Source of the DNA: Chitinophaga sp. CF118 | GTDB lineage: Bacteria > Bacteroidota > Bacteroidia > Chitinophagales > Chitinophagaceae | DNA: 64,000 nt | Direction: 5' to 3' | Assembly: GCF_900112615.1 (NCBI RefSeq) | Contig: NZ_FOMK01000006.1 | Span: 186,001 to 250,000 of the forward strand | Shown: positions 36,943 to 46,079 of the stretch, in pieces | How the letters are laid out: each line of letters opens with the position of its first letter | Numbering within the stretch: position 1 is the stretch's first letter | Translations under genes and position numbers: made by a program | Notes under the pieces: model-generated | Databases searched by the model: none | Told to the model about the DNA's origin: nothing | The model's input: only the letters and a program-made list of their open reading frames with translations

Positions 36943-38388
36943 ATGGCTGGATTATTTAGCGAAGATCTTGCGCCGGTACCTGCTTCCAAAAGAACCTGGA
37001 ATACCTGGAACTACGCGGCTTTATGGATCAGCATGAGTTTATGCATTCCTACCTATATGCTGGCGAGTTCATTGATAGAGGGTGGAATGAACTGGTGGCA
37101 GGCCATTCTCACTATCTTCGCAGGTAATACCGTGGTGCTGATCCCTATGATATTAAATGGTCATGCCGGGGCTAAATATGGTATTCCGTTTCCTGTATTT
37201 GCACGGGCCAGCTTTGGTACAAAAGGGGCCAATATTCCGGCTATGCTCCGCGCGATTGTTGCCTGTGGATGGTTTGGTATTCAAACATGGATTGGCGGAT
37301 TTGCGCTTTTCCAGATGTTCCGGTTATGGATCCCTTCTCTGGAAACACTGCCTCCTGTTTTTCCTCCGTCATTCAGTTTACCTACAGGGCCGGCTATTTG
37401 TTTTCTGTTATTCTGGTTCCTGAATATGTATGTGGTATACCTGGGCATCAACAGTATTAAAAAACTGCTGGTGTTTAAAGCAATTTTCCTTCCCATTGCG
37501 GCACTGGCATTATTATACTGGGCTATTACTGCCGTGAAAGGCGGACTGGGCCCCATTCTTACTCAGCCGTCAAAATTTCAGTCACCTGCTGCTTTCTGGG
37601 CTTTCTTTATTCCAGGATTAACAGCTATGGTGGGTTTCTGGGCTACACTCTCTTTAAACATTCCTGATTTTACCAGATACGCTGTTAACCAGCGGGCACA
37701 GATAAAAGGACAGGCTCTAGGTCTGCCTACTTCTATGACTTTATTTTCATTTATTGGTGTAGTGGTTACTTCCGCTACAACTATCGTCTATGGTTCTACG
37801 ATCTGGGATCCCGTTGTACTGGCGGGAAAATTTGATAGTAAAATTCTGGTGAGTATTGCTATGATTGCAGTGGCTGTATCAACGCTGGCAACAAACATCG
37901 CTGCGAATATCGTGAGCCCTGCTAATGATTTTGCAAATCTCTCTCCTTCAAAGATCAACTTTCGTACCGGTGGATATATCACCGGCATTATTGGTATTCT
38001 CATTTTCCCCTGGAAACTGGTGGCCGATCCTACGGGTTATATCTTTACATGGTTAGTGGGTTATTCCAGCTTACTGGGTCCTGTTGGCGGTATCATGATC
38101 GCTGATTATTACCTGATCCGCAAACAACAGCTGGATGTTGATGAATTGTATAATCCTACTGGTATTTATGGTGGCTTTAACCGCTATGCACTAATAACAC
38201 TGATATTGGGAATCCTTCCCAATATCCCCGGTTTCCTGACTATTATCGGAGTAATACCTGCTGGTACTTTGCCTCAATGGATTACCGGAATATACAGTTA
38301 TGCCTGGTTCGTGGGCTTCTTTATCTCCGGGATCAGTTATTTTATCATCATGCGTTCTTATAAAATCAATTATGTCATTGCTAATTAA
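36943..38388 (+). CDS. NCS1-family nucleobase/hydantoin permease
   Basis: 481-aa integral membrane protein with about 12 hydrophobic segments and NCS1 features: NTWNYAALWISMSLCIPTYM at the first helix, an IAANIVSPANDFANLSP motif in the mid-protein and GGIMIADYYLIRKQ near helix 9. It likely imports uracil, thymine or another cyclic nucleobase for the reductive pathway in the same operon. Its stop overlaps the dihydropyrimidinase start by 17 bp. Confidence 0.88.
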   Translation: MAGLFSEDLAPVPASKRTWNTWNYAALWISMSLCIPTYMLASSLIEGGMNWWQAILTIFAGNTVVLIPMILNGHAGAKYGIPFPVFARASFGTKGANIPAMLRAIVACGWFGIQTWIGGFALFQMFRLWIPSLETLPPVFPPSFSLPTGPAICFLLFWFLNMYVVYLGINSIKKLLVFKAIFLPIAALALLYWAITAVKGGLGPILTQPSKFQSPAAFWAFFIPGLTAMVGFWATLSLNIPDFTRYAVNQRAQIKGQALGLPTSMTLFSFIGVVVTSATTIVYGSTIWDPVVLAGKFDSKILVSIAMIAVAVSTLATNIAANIVSPANDFANLSPSKINFRTGGYITGIIGILIFPWKLVADPTGYIFTWLVGYSSLLGPVGGIMIADYYLIRKQQLDVDELYNPTGIYGGFNRYALITLILGILPNIPGFLTIIGVIPAGTLPQWITGIYSYAWFVGFFISGISYFIIMRSYKINYVIAN

Positions 38389-39754
38389 AAATGGTAGAGT
38401 CATTACTGCTACAGACGATTACATTGCTGATATCCTGATAGAGGGAGAAGTAATAACTGCAATCGGTAAAAACCTTACGCAACAGGCAGGGCAGGTAATA
38501 GATGCATCTGGTATGCTGGTAATGCCCGGTGGTATTGATCCGCATGTTCACCTGGATATGCCTTTCATGGGTACCTTTTCCAGCGATACTCACGAATCTG
38601 GTACACGTGCTGCTTTACATGGCGGTACTACTACAGTGATTGATTTTGTATTGCAGAAACAGGGACATTCTTTGAAAGAAGCGCTTAATGAATGGAATGG
38701 CAGGGCACGTGGAACTGCTGTGGGCGATTACAGTTTTCACATGGCGGTGACTGATTTCAATGAACATACTAAAGGAGAAATAAGAGAAATGGTTGAAGAG
38801 GAAGGTATCACTTCTTTCAAAACATTTATGGCGTATAAAGGTGCGCTGATGATTGACGACCGCCAGATGACTGCTTTAATGCAGGAGGTAAAACGTCAGG
38901 GCGGACTGGTTACCGTACATGCAACCAATGGAGATATGATTGATTATCTCGTGGCGCAGAATAAAGCGGAAGGAAAACTTTCACCACTCTACCATTATCT
39001 TTCCCAACCGGAAGTTACAGAGGCTGAAGCATCGGGCCGCTTTACGGATATTGCTAATTATACAGGATGTCCCGGTTATATTGTACACCTTACCTGCGAG
39101 GGTGCATTAAATGCTGTGCGTAATGCTACAAAGAGAAACCAGAAAGTATTTGTGGAAACCTGTATTCAATATCTGCTGCTGGATGCTTCTTATTATGATA
39201 AAGGTTTTGAGAGTGCTAAATGGGTAATGAGCCCTCCTTTGCGTGAAAAGAAAGATCAGGAAACATTATGGGCCGGTATTAACCAGGGACTGGTAAATGT
39301 GGTGGCGACAGACCATTGTCCTTTTATGTGGAAACAAAAAGAAATGGGGAAAGATGATTTTTCTAAAATTCCTAATGGTCATCCTGCTATAGAGAACCGG
39401 ATGGAATTATTATATAGTGAGGGTGTACATAAAAAGAAAATTACACTGAATAAATATGTGGAGATAGCCTGTACCAATCCTGCTAAGATCTTTGGAATGT
39501 TTCCGCGTAAAGGGACTATTGCTATTGGGAGCGATGCTGATATCATCATTTTTGATCCTGCCCAGAAACATTCTCTTTCTGCATCTACGCATCATATGAA
39601 CGTGGATTATTCTGCTTATGAAGGATGGGAAATAAATGGAAAAGTAAAAACAGTTTTATTAAGAGGAAAAGTTGCTGTGGATAATGGAGAATGTATGGTG
39701 CCTAAAGGTTATGGGCAATTCATTAAACGTAAAAAAACAAGTGCCATTATTTAA
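38372..39754 (+). CDS. hydA: Dihydropyrimidinase
   Basis: 460 aa from the Met of MSLLIKNGRV; the longer frame from 38300 lies wholly inside the permease gene at its start. It is a zinc amidohydrolase: HVH at 58-60 binds metal, Lys150 (TSFKTFMAYKG) is the likely carbamylated Lys bridging the two zinc ions, with further ligands at the VHATNG, HLTCEG and ATDHCPF segments. It opens 5,6-dihydrouracil to N-carbamoyl-beta-alanine. Confidence 0.92.
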   Translation: MSLLIKNGRVITATDDYIADILIEGEVITAIGKNLTQQAGQVIDASGMLVMPGGIDPHVHLDMPFMGTFSSDTHESGTRAALHGGTTTVIDFVLQKQGHSLKEALNEWNGRARGTAVGDYSFHMAVTDFNEHTKGEIREMVEEEGITSFKTFMAYKGALMIDDRQMTALMQEVKRQGGLVTVHATNGDMIDYLVAQNKAEGKLSPLYHYLSQPEVTEAEASGRFTDIANYTGCPGYIVHLTCEGALNAVRNATKRNQKVFVETCIQYLLLDASYYDKGFESAKWVMSPPLREKKDQETLWAGINQGLVNVVATDHCPFMWKQKEMGKDDFSKIPNGHPAIENRMELLYSEGVHKKKITLNKYVEIACTNPAKIFGMFPRKGTIAIGSDADIIIFDPAQKHSLSASTHHMNVDYSAYEGWEINGKVKTVLLRGKVAVDNGECMVPKGYGQFIKRKKTSAII

Positions 39755-39771
39755 ACGCTAAAATAATCATC

Positions 39772-40638
39772 ATGTCGCGTATTATTAAATCAGGATTAAT
39801 TCAAATGAGCTTGCCTAAAACAGAAGGCGAAGGAACTATTGAGGAAATCAAAGAGGCGATGTTTCAAAAACATATTCCGCTGATAGAAGAGGCAGGGGAA
39901 AAAGGAGTGCAGATCCTGTGTTTGCAGGAAATTTTCAATACTCCATATTTTTGTCCGGGACAAGACAGTGCCTGGTATCAGTCGGCCGAAAGTGTGCCTG
40001 GGCCTACTACAGAAAGGATAGCTGCTTATGCTGCAAAATACAACATGGTGATCATTGTGCCGGTGTATGAAAAAGAACAGGCCGGTGTGTTATATAATAC
40101 TGCTGCTATTATTGATGCTGATGGTACTTACCTTGGCAAGTACCGTAAAAATCATATTCCGCATACCTCCGGCTTCTGGGAAAAATTCTTCTTTAAGCCT
40201 GGTAACTTAGGTTATCCTGTATTCCAGACCCGGTATGCAAAAGTGGGTATTTATATCTGTTACGATCGTCATTTCCCTGATGGAGCCAGGTGCCTGGGAT
40301 TAAATGGTGCTGAAATCGTATACAATCCATCTGCTACGGTAGCCGGATTATCGCAATACTTGTGGAAGCTGGAGCAACCTGCTCATGCTGCTGCCAATGG
40401 TTATTTTATGGGATGCATTAACCGCGTGGGAGTGGAGAAGCCCTGGAACCTGGGTAAATTTTATGGGTCCTCTTATTTTGTAGATCCACGTGGACAAATA
40501 TTCGCAAGCGCTTCAGAAGATAAGGATGAATTATTAATAGCATCATTTGACCTGGGGATGATTGAAGAAGTAAGAAGTGTATGGCAGTTCTTCAGAGACA
40601 GAAGGCCGGAAACTTATGGGAAAATAACCGAACTATAA
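39772..40638 (+). CDS. Beta-ureidopropionase (nitrilase-superfamily N-carbamoyl-amino acid hydrolase)
   Basis: 288 aa of the carbon-nitrogen hydrolase fold. The Glu53-Lys126-Cys163 catalytic triad is seen in LQEIFN, KYRKNH and YICYDRHFP. It hydrolyses N-carbamoyl-beta-alanine to beta-alanine, CO2 and ammonia. It is 17 bp downstream of dihydropyrimidinase, exactly as expected in a reductive pyrimidine operon. N-carbamoyl-D-amino acid amidase is the alternative, less likely from the setting. Confidence 0.9.
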   Translation: MSRIIKSGLIQMSLPKTEGEGTIEEIKEAMFQKHIPLIEEAGEKGVQILCLQEIFNTPYFCPGQDSAWYQSAESVPGPTTERIAAYAAKYNMVIIVPVYEKEQAGVLYNTAAIIDADGTYLGKYRKNHIPHTSGFWEKFFFKPGNLGYPVFQTRYAKVGIYICYDRHFPDGARCLGLNGAEIVYNPSATVAGLSQYLWKLEQPAHAAANGYFMGCINRVGVEKPWNLGKFYGSSYFVDPRGQIFASASEDKDELLIASFDLGMIEEVRSVWQFFRDRRPETYGKITEL

Positions 40639-40647
40639 ATTACTATT

Positions 40648-41970
40648 ATGCCGCTACGCAATAACAGATTAACTGATGATGAATACAAACAGCAATTCGG
40701 CGATATACATCCGCCGTTTGAATCGCACAGTGCTGCTTTGGTAGAAGCCAATCGTTGCCTGTTTTGCTATGATGCGCCTTGTACAAAAAGTTGTCCTACC
40801 AGTATTAACGTGCCTAAGTTTATTAAGCAGATCACAACAGATAATATGAAAGGTGCTGCTTATACAATTCTGACAGCTAATATTATGGGTGGCGGTTGTT
40901 CCAGGGTTTGCCCGGTAGAGAAATTATGTGAGGGTGCCTGTGTGTTCAATCTGATGGAGGAAGAAGCTATCCCTATTGCAAAATTGCAACGTTATGCAAC
41001 GGACAAAGTAATCCGGGAAAAATGGCCTTTGTTTGAACGGAAACAATCAACAGGTAAAAAGGTTGCCATTGTAGGTGCGGGCCCTGCGGGCCTGAGTTGT
41101 GCACATGCGTTATCAAGAGAAGGGGTAGATGTAACAATCTATGAAAAGGAAAGTAAAGGTGGGGGATTAATGACTTACGGGATTGCTGCCTATAAAGTTA
41201 CGCCGCAGTTTTGTGAGGAAGAGGTAGACTATATTCTTTCTCTTGGAGGTATTGAAATTTTATACAACCAGGAACTGGGAAAGGATATTACCCTGGATAC
41301 ATTGCAAAATAACTATGATGCGGTTTATCTGGCGTTTGGTGTGGGACTGGCACGGCAGCTTGAAATACCTGGGGAACAACTGAGTGGTGTTGTTAATGCT
41401 ATCAACTTTATTTACGATATCAGAACGAATAATTATCCGGCGATACCCGTGGGAGATATGGTAGCTGTGATTGGTATGGGGATGACAGCCATCGATGCTG
41501 CTACACAGGCAAAACGGCTGGGTGCAAAAGAGGTGACCCTGGTATATAGAAGAACACAGCAGGAGATGCCTTGTACTGAGGCGGAGTTGAATATTGCAAA
41601 ATTAGATGGCTGTAAAATTATCTGGTTGGCTGCGCCTAAAGAGATCCTTGGAGAAAACGGAAAAGTGACGCGGTTGGTGTGTCATGTAATGAAACTGGAA
41701 GCCTCTGCTAACGGTCGTCCTACTCCGGTGATCACGGATGAAATCATTACACTGCCGGTTGATATGGTGATCAAAGCTACAGGACAAATGCCATTTGAAC
41801 AATTGGTGCACAGCAATCATCTGGAGAACGACAAGGGGAAAATAGAAAGTGTCACTAATATTAAAGGAGTGTTTGCCGGCGGAGATTGTGTGAACGGTGG
41901 AAAGGAAGTGGTAGATGCTATACAGGCCGGAAAAGAAGGGGCAGAATTAATATTGGAATACCTGTTTTAA
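40648..41970 (+). CDS. preT: Dihydropyrimidine dehydrogenase subunit PreT (NAD-dependent)
   Basis: 440 aa related to the glutamate synthase small subunit. The N-terminal Fe-S region has CLFCYDAPCTKSCP and GGGCSRVCPVEKLC, followed by the FAD-binding GAGPAGLSCA near residue 147 and the NAD site GMGMTAIDAA near 279. It passes electrons from NADH to PreA for uracil reduction. It is 9 bp from the preceding and the following gene in the operon. Confidence 0.92.
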   Translation: MPLRNNRLTDDEYKQQFGDIHPPFESHSAALVEANRCLFCYDAPCTKSCPTSINVPKFIKQITTDNMKGAAYTILTANIMGGGCSRVCPVEKLCEGACVFNLMEEEAIPIAKLQRYATDKVIREKWPLFERKQSTGKKVAIVGAGPAGLSCAHALSREGVDVTIYEKESKGGGLMTYGIAAYKVTPQFCEEEVDYILSLGGIEILYNQELGKDITLDTLQNNYDAVYLAFGVGLARQLEIPGEQLSGVVNAINFIYDIRTNNYPAIPVGDMVAVIGMGMTAIDAATQAKRLGAKEVTLVYRRTQQEMPCTEAELNIAKLDGCKIIWLAAPKEILGENGKVTRLVCHVMKLEASANGRPTPVITDEIITLPVDMVIKATGQMPFEQLVHSNHLENDKGKIESVTNIKGVFAGGDCVNGGKEVVDAIQAGKEGAELILEYLF

Positions 41971-41979
41971 ACTATTTAT

Positions 41980-43248
41980 ATGGCAGATATATCAGCAAAT
42001 TTTCTCGGTATCAAATCGCCCAATCCATTCTGGCTGGCAAGTGCACCACCTACGGATAAGAAAATAAATGTATTGCGTGCTTTTGAAGCCGGTTGGGGTG
42101 GCGTGGTATGGAAAACACTGGGTAGCCAGGTAAAGAATGTATCGTCCCGGTATTCGGCGGTGGATTATAATGGTAGTCGTGTAATGGGATTCAACAATAT
42201 AGAATTAATCAGTGACCGGCCGCTGGATCTTAATCTGAAGGAGATTAAGGAATGTATAAGATTATTTCCTGACAGGGCGATGATCGTTTCACTGATGGCT
42301 GATAATGACCGTCAAAGCTGGCATCAGCTGATCCGGCAGGTAGAAGATACCGGAGCGCATGGCCTGGAATTGAATTTTGGTTGTCCGCACGGGATGACGG
42401 AAAGAGGTATGGGAGCTGCAGTAGGACAAGATCCTGAAATTGCCAGGCAGGTGGTGGAATGGGTGATGGAAGCTGCCACCATCCCGGTTATTACCAAACT
42501 TACGCCCAATGTACATTCTGTGGTGCCAACGGGCAGAGCTGCGGTAGAAGCGGGCACGCATGCTTTATCATTGATCAATACCATTCAGTCTGTGACTGGT
42601 GTGGATCTGGATACTTTTGTGCCTAATCCGAATGTAGGCGGACGCTCTACTTTTGGTGGTTATTGCGGGCCTGCTGTAAAACCTATTGCTTTGAAAATGC
42701 TGACGACTATCAGTCAGGATAAAATCACATCCCGGGTTCCGGTATCAGGCATTGGTGGTATCGAGACCTGGAAAGATGCGGTAGAGTTTATGCTGCTGGG
42801 TGCGACCACCCTGCAGGTATGTACAGCGGCTATGAAATATGGGTTTCGTATTATTGAAGATATGTGTGATGGATTAAACAACTGGATGGATGAAAAGGGT
42901 TTTAAAACGATTAATGATTTTATCGGAAAATCAGTACCTGCTTTAACAAATTGGGAGGAACTTGACATCAACTATCATATTGTTGCCCATATCAACCAGG
43001 ATAAATGTATTCATTGCGGCTTATGTTTTATTGGCTGTGAGGATGGATCTCATCAGGCTATCAACCTTTCTTATGGCAATCCTTACAACACTTATACTAT
43101 TAAGGAGGATGAATGTGTAGGGTGTAACTTATGTAAGTTGGTTTGTCCGGTTGATAACTGTATTACAATGACAGAGCAACGGAAAGGGGATGAATACATG
43201 AACTGGAAAGACTTTCAGCGGAAAGGGCTACCATTGAATGACCATTAA
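41980..43248 (+). CDS. preA: Dihydropyrimidine dehydrogenase subunit PreA
   Basis: 422-aa FMN-containing dihydroorotate-dehydrogenase-like (beta/alpha)8 barrel (about 1-320), with LNFGCPHGMTERGMG near residue 131 as the catalytic loop carrying the active-site Cys. The C-terminal ferredoxin part has two Fe-S motifs, CIHCGLCFIGC and CVGCNLCKLVCP. It reduces uracil or thymine to the dihydro form. It ends the operon and overlaps the convergent gene at 43245 by 4 bp. Confidence 0.93.
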   Translation: MADISANFLGIKSPNPFWLASAPPTDKKINVLRAFEAGWGGVVWKTLGSQVKNVSSRYSAVDYNGSRVMGFNNIELISDRPLDLNLKEIKECIRLFPDRAMIVSLMADNDRQSWHQLIRQVEDTGAHGLELNFGCPHGMTERGMGAAVGQDPEIARQVVEWVMEAATIPVITKLTPNVHSVVPTGRAAVEAGTHALSLINTIQSVTGVDLDTFVPNPNVGGRSTFGGYCGPAVKPIALKMLTTISQDKITSRVPVSGIGGIETWKDAVEFMLLGATTLQVCTAAMKYGFRIIEDMCDGLNNWMDEKGFKTINDFIGKSVPALTNWEELDINYHIVAHINQDKCIHCGLCFIGCEDGSHQAINLSYGNPYNTYTIKEDECVGCNLCKLVCPVDNCITMTEQRKGDEYMNWKDFQRKGLPLNDH

Positions 43249-43820
43249 TTATGATTGTCTATGGTTGAAGCCACAAAGTCTTCCTTGATATTATTTATTT
43301 TATACTGACGGATGGATCCATATCTGGCATCTTTCTTAAGGTTTTTCCATTCCAGTAGTAACACCTGTTGCCCGTAGTTAACCAATTGTTGAATTGTGTC
43401 TTCAATTTTCCATCCGTTGCCCTTTTGCGTGATGGCTGCCAGCCTGATTTCCTGGATATAATCGTATAGTTTTCTATCTATGGGATTCCTGTTATTCAGA
43501 AACAATGTAATGAGAGCATATTTATGATCCAGGTCTTTTAATAATTGATGTTTTTCGCTCATGCTTCTATACTTCTCATTAAAGATGGCCTTATTACATT
43601 CTAATGCAAGTGATAAATATTCTGCCAGATGCTGGCGCAGATCTTCGATGTACTTCGCCTTCAGAGACGTGATCTGATTTGTATAAGTTCTGCTCCGGAA
43701 ACTTTTAACAGTAATAATAAGAACTATGATCGAAATGAGAACTGTTGACAGGATTCCTATTAGTTTAATTATCTCACCTGCATCTGAACGCAGGAACTGA
43801 ACAAGCGGCAACTGTAACAT
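43245..43820 (-). CDS. Hypothetical single-pass membrane protein
   Basis: 191 aa with one N-terminal transmembrane helix (about 16-38, IIKLIGILSTVLISIIVLIITV) and a soluble, mostly helical remainder (Arg/Lys-rich, KAKYIEDLRQHLAEYLSLALECNKA) that may form a coiled coil. I recognise no family. Its end overlaps preA by 4 bp, so it lies convergently. A 7-bp hairpin (GTTTAGT/ACTAAAC at 43913-43930) lies upstream and is a possible operator. Confidence 0.55.
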   Translation of the reverse strand: MLQLPLVQFLRSDAGEIIKLIGILSTVLISIIVLIITVKSFRSRTYTNQITSLKAKYIEDLRQHLAEYLSLALECNKAIFNEKYRSMSEKHQLLKDLDHKYALITLFLNNRNPIDRKLYDYIQEIRLAAITQKGNGWKIEDTIQQLVNYGQQVLLLEWKNLKKDARYGSIRQYKINNIKEDFVASTIDNHN

Positions 43821-44018
43821 TCAATGCTTTATTTTAGACGATTTAATAAATACCAGCACCATTTACTGGTGGCAGGTTAAAAAAAATGGGGTAACAAACA
43901 GAGGGCGAAAGTGTTTAGTTTTTACTAAACTAATAATTAGGTTATAATGAGGAACTATCTCTTTCCCGAGATAAAAAAGAAGGGTCATCACAGGATAGTT
44001 TTGCAAGTGGGAAACAAA

Positions 44019-45125
44019 TCATTGCAGATGAATAACCCCATTTTTAGTATAATGAGTAATTTCATTTGTAATAGTTAAGTGATACAGAAAATCTTCAATT
44101 GGCTTGTTACGGTCTATTACACCTGTAAACTTTTTGCCAGATGCTGAAGGATCGATCACCAGGTGTATATCAAGATACCTGGGGAGGATCTTCCGGGCAA
44201 TTTCATCAATCGAAATCCCGGAGAAAGTAAGCATACCGCTTTTCCAGCTCAACACTTCATTCTCATCAAACGGATCCACTTTCAGCGCTGTTCCTGTGTA
44301 GGATGCAGCATTGCCTTCCTGAAGAATTATACTGTCTGTACCTGCATTCATTTTTACTTTTCCCTTTACCAGCGACACTTTAACTGTGCCGCTATCGTAA
44401 GTATTCACGTTAAATTCAGTACCCAGCACTTGTACATAACTATCAGGTAAATGGACTATAAAAGGATGACTTGCATCCAGGGCAATCTGAAGATATGCCT
44501 CTCCTGAAATAGTAATTTCCCTTGTATTACCCTTAAATTTCATGGGAAACTTAAGTTTTGACGCCGCATTCATGGAAACAATTGTACCATCGTCAAGTAC
44601 AACATTGTAATACTTGCCTGCTGGCACGGTCAATGTTGCTAAAGTTGCTTCTCCATTGGCTCCGGTATATGTCAGCTGTTTATTATTACTATGTAAAACA
44701 TAACCATTGGCATTAATGTCACATGTTTCACATTCCAGATCAACCTTTTTATCTCCAATTATCAACTCTACATTCTTATCATGCAGCAATGCAATCTGTT
44801 CCGGAATTTGCTGTGTATACTGGTAATACGTTAATCCGCCCAGGATACAAATTCCGGTTATACATGCTGCTATAGACCGGTTCCGGATTGTTTTATTTCT
44901 TTTCCTGCGGTGAGCGATCTCTAAAAGCTTGCTGCTGCTAGCATGTTTTTCTCTCACAGATGCGGTATTTACAACCGCTAATTCCTTTTTAAGTTGTTCA
45001 TAACGCTGCCTGATCACAGCGTATTCACTCATTAACCTCTCCAGCTGAGCTTTTTCTTCTGCTGTGATTGATCCCGAAATATCGGCGATAATGAGGTGTT
45101 GTATGTCAAGGGCATTGAAATTCAT
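44019..45125 (-). CDS. FecR-family anti-sigma factor (locus 2)
   Basis: 368 aa with a cytoplasmic sigma-binding N-terminus (about 1-80), a transmembrane helix (about 84-102) and a periplasmic FecR domain with LDDGTIVSMNAASKLKFPMKF and YVQVLGTEFNVNTY. A DUF4974-like C-terminus ends the protein. It follows the ECF sigma gene on the same strand (57 bp apart), and divergently placed SusC2 with an STN domain is its likely partner. Confidence 0.88.
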   Translation of the reverse strand: MNFNALDIQHLIIADISGSITAEEKAQLERLMSEYAVIRQRYEQLKKELAVVNTASVREKHASSSKLLEIAHRRKRNKTIRNRSIAACITGICILGGLTYYQYTQQIPEQIALLHDKNVELIIGDKKVDLECETCDINANGYVLHSNNKQLTYTGANGEATLATLTVPAGKYYNVVLDDGTIVSMNAASKLKFPMKFKGNTREITISGEAYLQIALDASHPFIVHLPDSYVQVLGTEFNVNTYDSGTVKVSLVKGKVKMNAGTDSIILQEGNAASYTGTALKVDPFDENEVLSWKSGMLTFSGISIDEIARKILPRYLDIHLVIDPSASGKKFTGVIDRNKPIEDFLYHLTITNEITHYTKNGVIHLQ

Positions 45126-45182
45126 AAATACTGTATTATTTAGACAAACCTAAAAGGCCAAAAGTATGAGAGGGGGCAAAAA

Positions 45183-45728
45183 TTATTTTGAACGCAGTTT
45201 TTCGCGTATATTTTTGATGGAGGTATAAATCTGTGTTTTTATAGTATTTACCGAGAGCCCGGTAATTTCAGCTACTTCTTTATGGGATCTTTTTTCCCAG
45301 TAAACCATTTCTATAGAACGGCGACTCATTTCGGGGAGTTCTTTTATTGCATCGTTAAGGGCATCCTGCCATTCTTCAGTTGTAGATGTGGATGGTGGTT
45401 CAATAGTGCCAGCCTCCTCCGAATACCGCCTGTTGCGCTTTTTATTTTTTTGGTTGTGATTATATTTATTCAGGCTTAGATTGTGGGCTGCCTTTGTGAG
45501 GTAAGCAGATAAGGTAGACTCAATATGTATTTTGTTTCTCCTGTTCCAGAAGGTTATAAGTACTTCCTGTGCTACATCTTCGGCCTCAGCATGTTCACGG
45601 AGAACAACATAGGCACTCAGGTAAATAGTATGAAAATATTTATCATGTATTTGTGAGAATGCACCTTCATCTCCGGCCTGAATCAGGCGGAATAACTCTA
45701 AATCTTCTAGTTTTTGCTTTGGTTGCAA
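45183..45728 (-). CDS. ECF RNA polymerase sigma factor (locus 2)
   Basis: 181 aa with ECF sigma regions 2 (FSQIHDKYFHTIYLSAYVVLREHAEAEDVAQEVLITFWNRR) and 4 (LPEMSRRSIEMVYWEKRSHKEVAEITGLSVNTIKTQI). The best start is TTG at 45728, since upstream of it the frame has a stop. The intergenic region to SusC2 carries a GAACCGTCA box on both strands that may be its recognition element. Confidence 0.86.
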   Translation of the reverse strand: MQPKQKLEDLELFRLIQAGDEGAFSQIHDKYFHTIYLSAYVVLREHAEAEDVAQEVLITFWNRRNKIHIESTLSAYLTKAAHNLSLNKYNHNQKNKKRNRRYSEEAGTIEPPSTSTTEEWQDALNDAIKELPEMSRRSIEMVYWEKRSHKEVAEITGLSVNTIKTQIYTSIKNIREKLRSK

Positions 45729-46079
45729 TTTCTTTTAATTAAATTACATGACAACAGAAATCTTAGGCCTGACGGTTCGGTGTACCTCATAAGTTGGGGG
45801 TGTTAAGTAATGGAATTTATTAGTTAAAAATACTTAATTTTTTGCATCTCAGAATGAACCGTAGGAAATTAAATTCGGACCAGAATCTGTAATGGATTGC
45901 AATATTGGGGGAAAGTAGCCCTTCCTGAAAGGGTTTCGGTGATCAATGGAAGTTATCTCATTTAGTTTAATGTTTAAACACGTATGAATTAGTAGCACTC
46001 TTTATGAATCGGAACCGTCATATATCTTGATCACATTATCTAACCTCACCAAAACAAACAGTATCCTTACCTGAATACT
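45729..46079. other. Divergent regulatory region between sigma and SusC2
   Basis: About 350 bp without a gene. It holds the sequence GAACCGTCA on the plus strand at 46012-46020 and on the minus strand at 45770-45778, plus GAACCGTA at 45856-45863. GAAC-type elements are typical of ECF sigma -35 boxes, so these may be the sigma-dependent promoters for SusC2 and for the sigma gene itself (inference). Confidence 0.4.

Noticed and set aside
38300..38371. Longer start for dihydropyrimidinase
   Set aside because: The extra N-terminus sits fully in the permease gene and does not match the family; the start at 38372 is used.
43913..43930. GTTTAGT/ACTAAAC hairpin upstream of the gene at 43245
   Set aside because: Only 7 bp with AT-rich arms; noted as a possible operator but not supported further.
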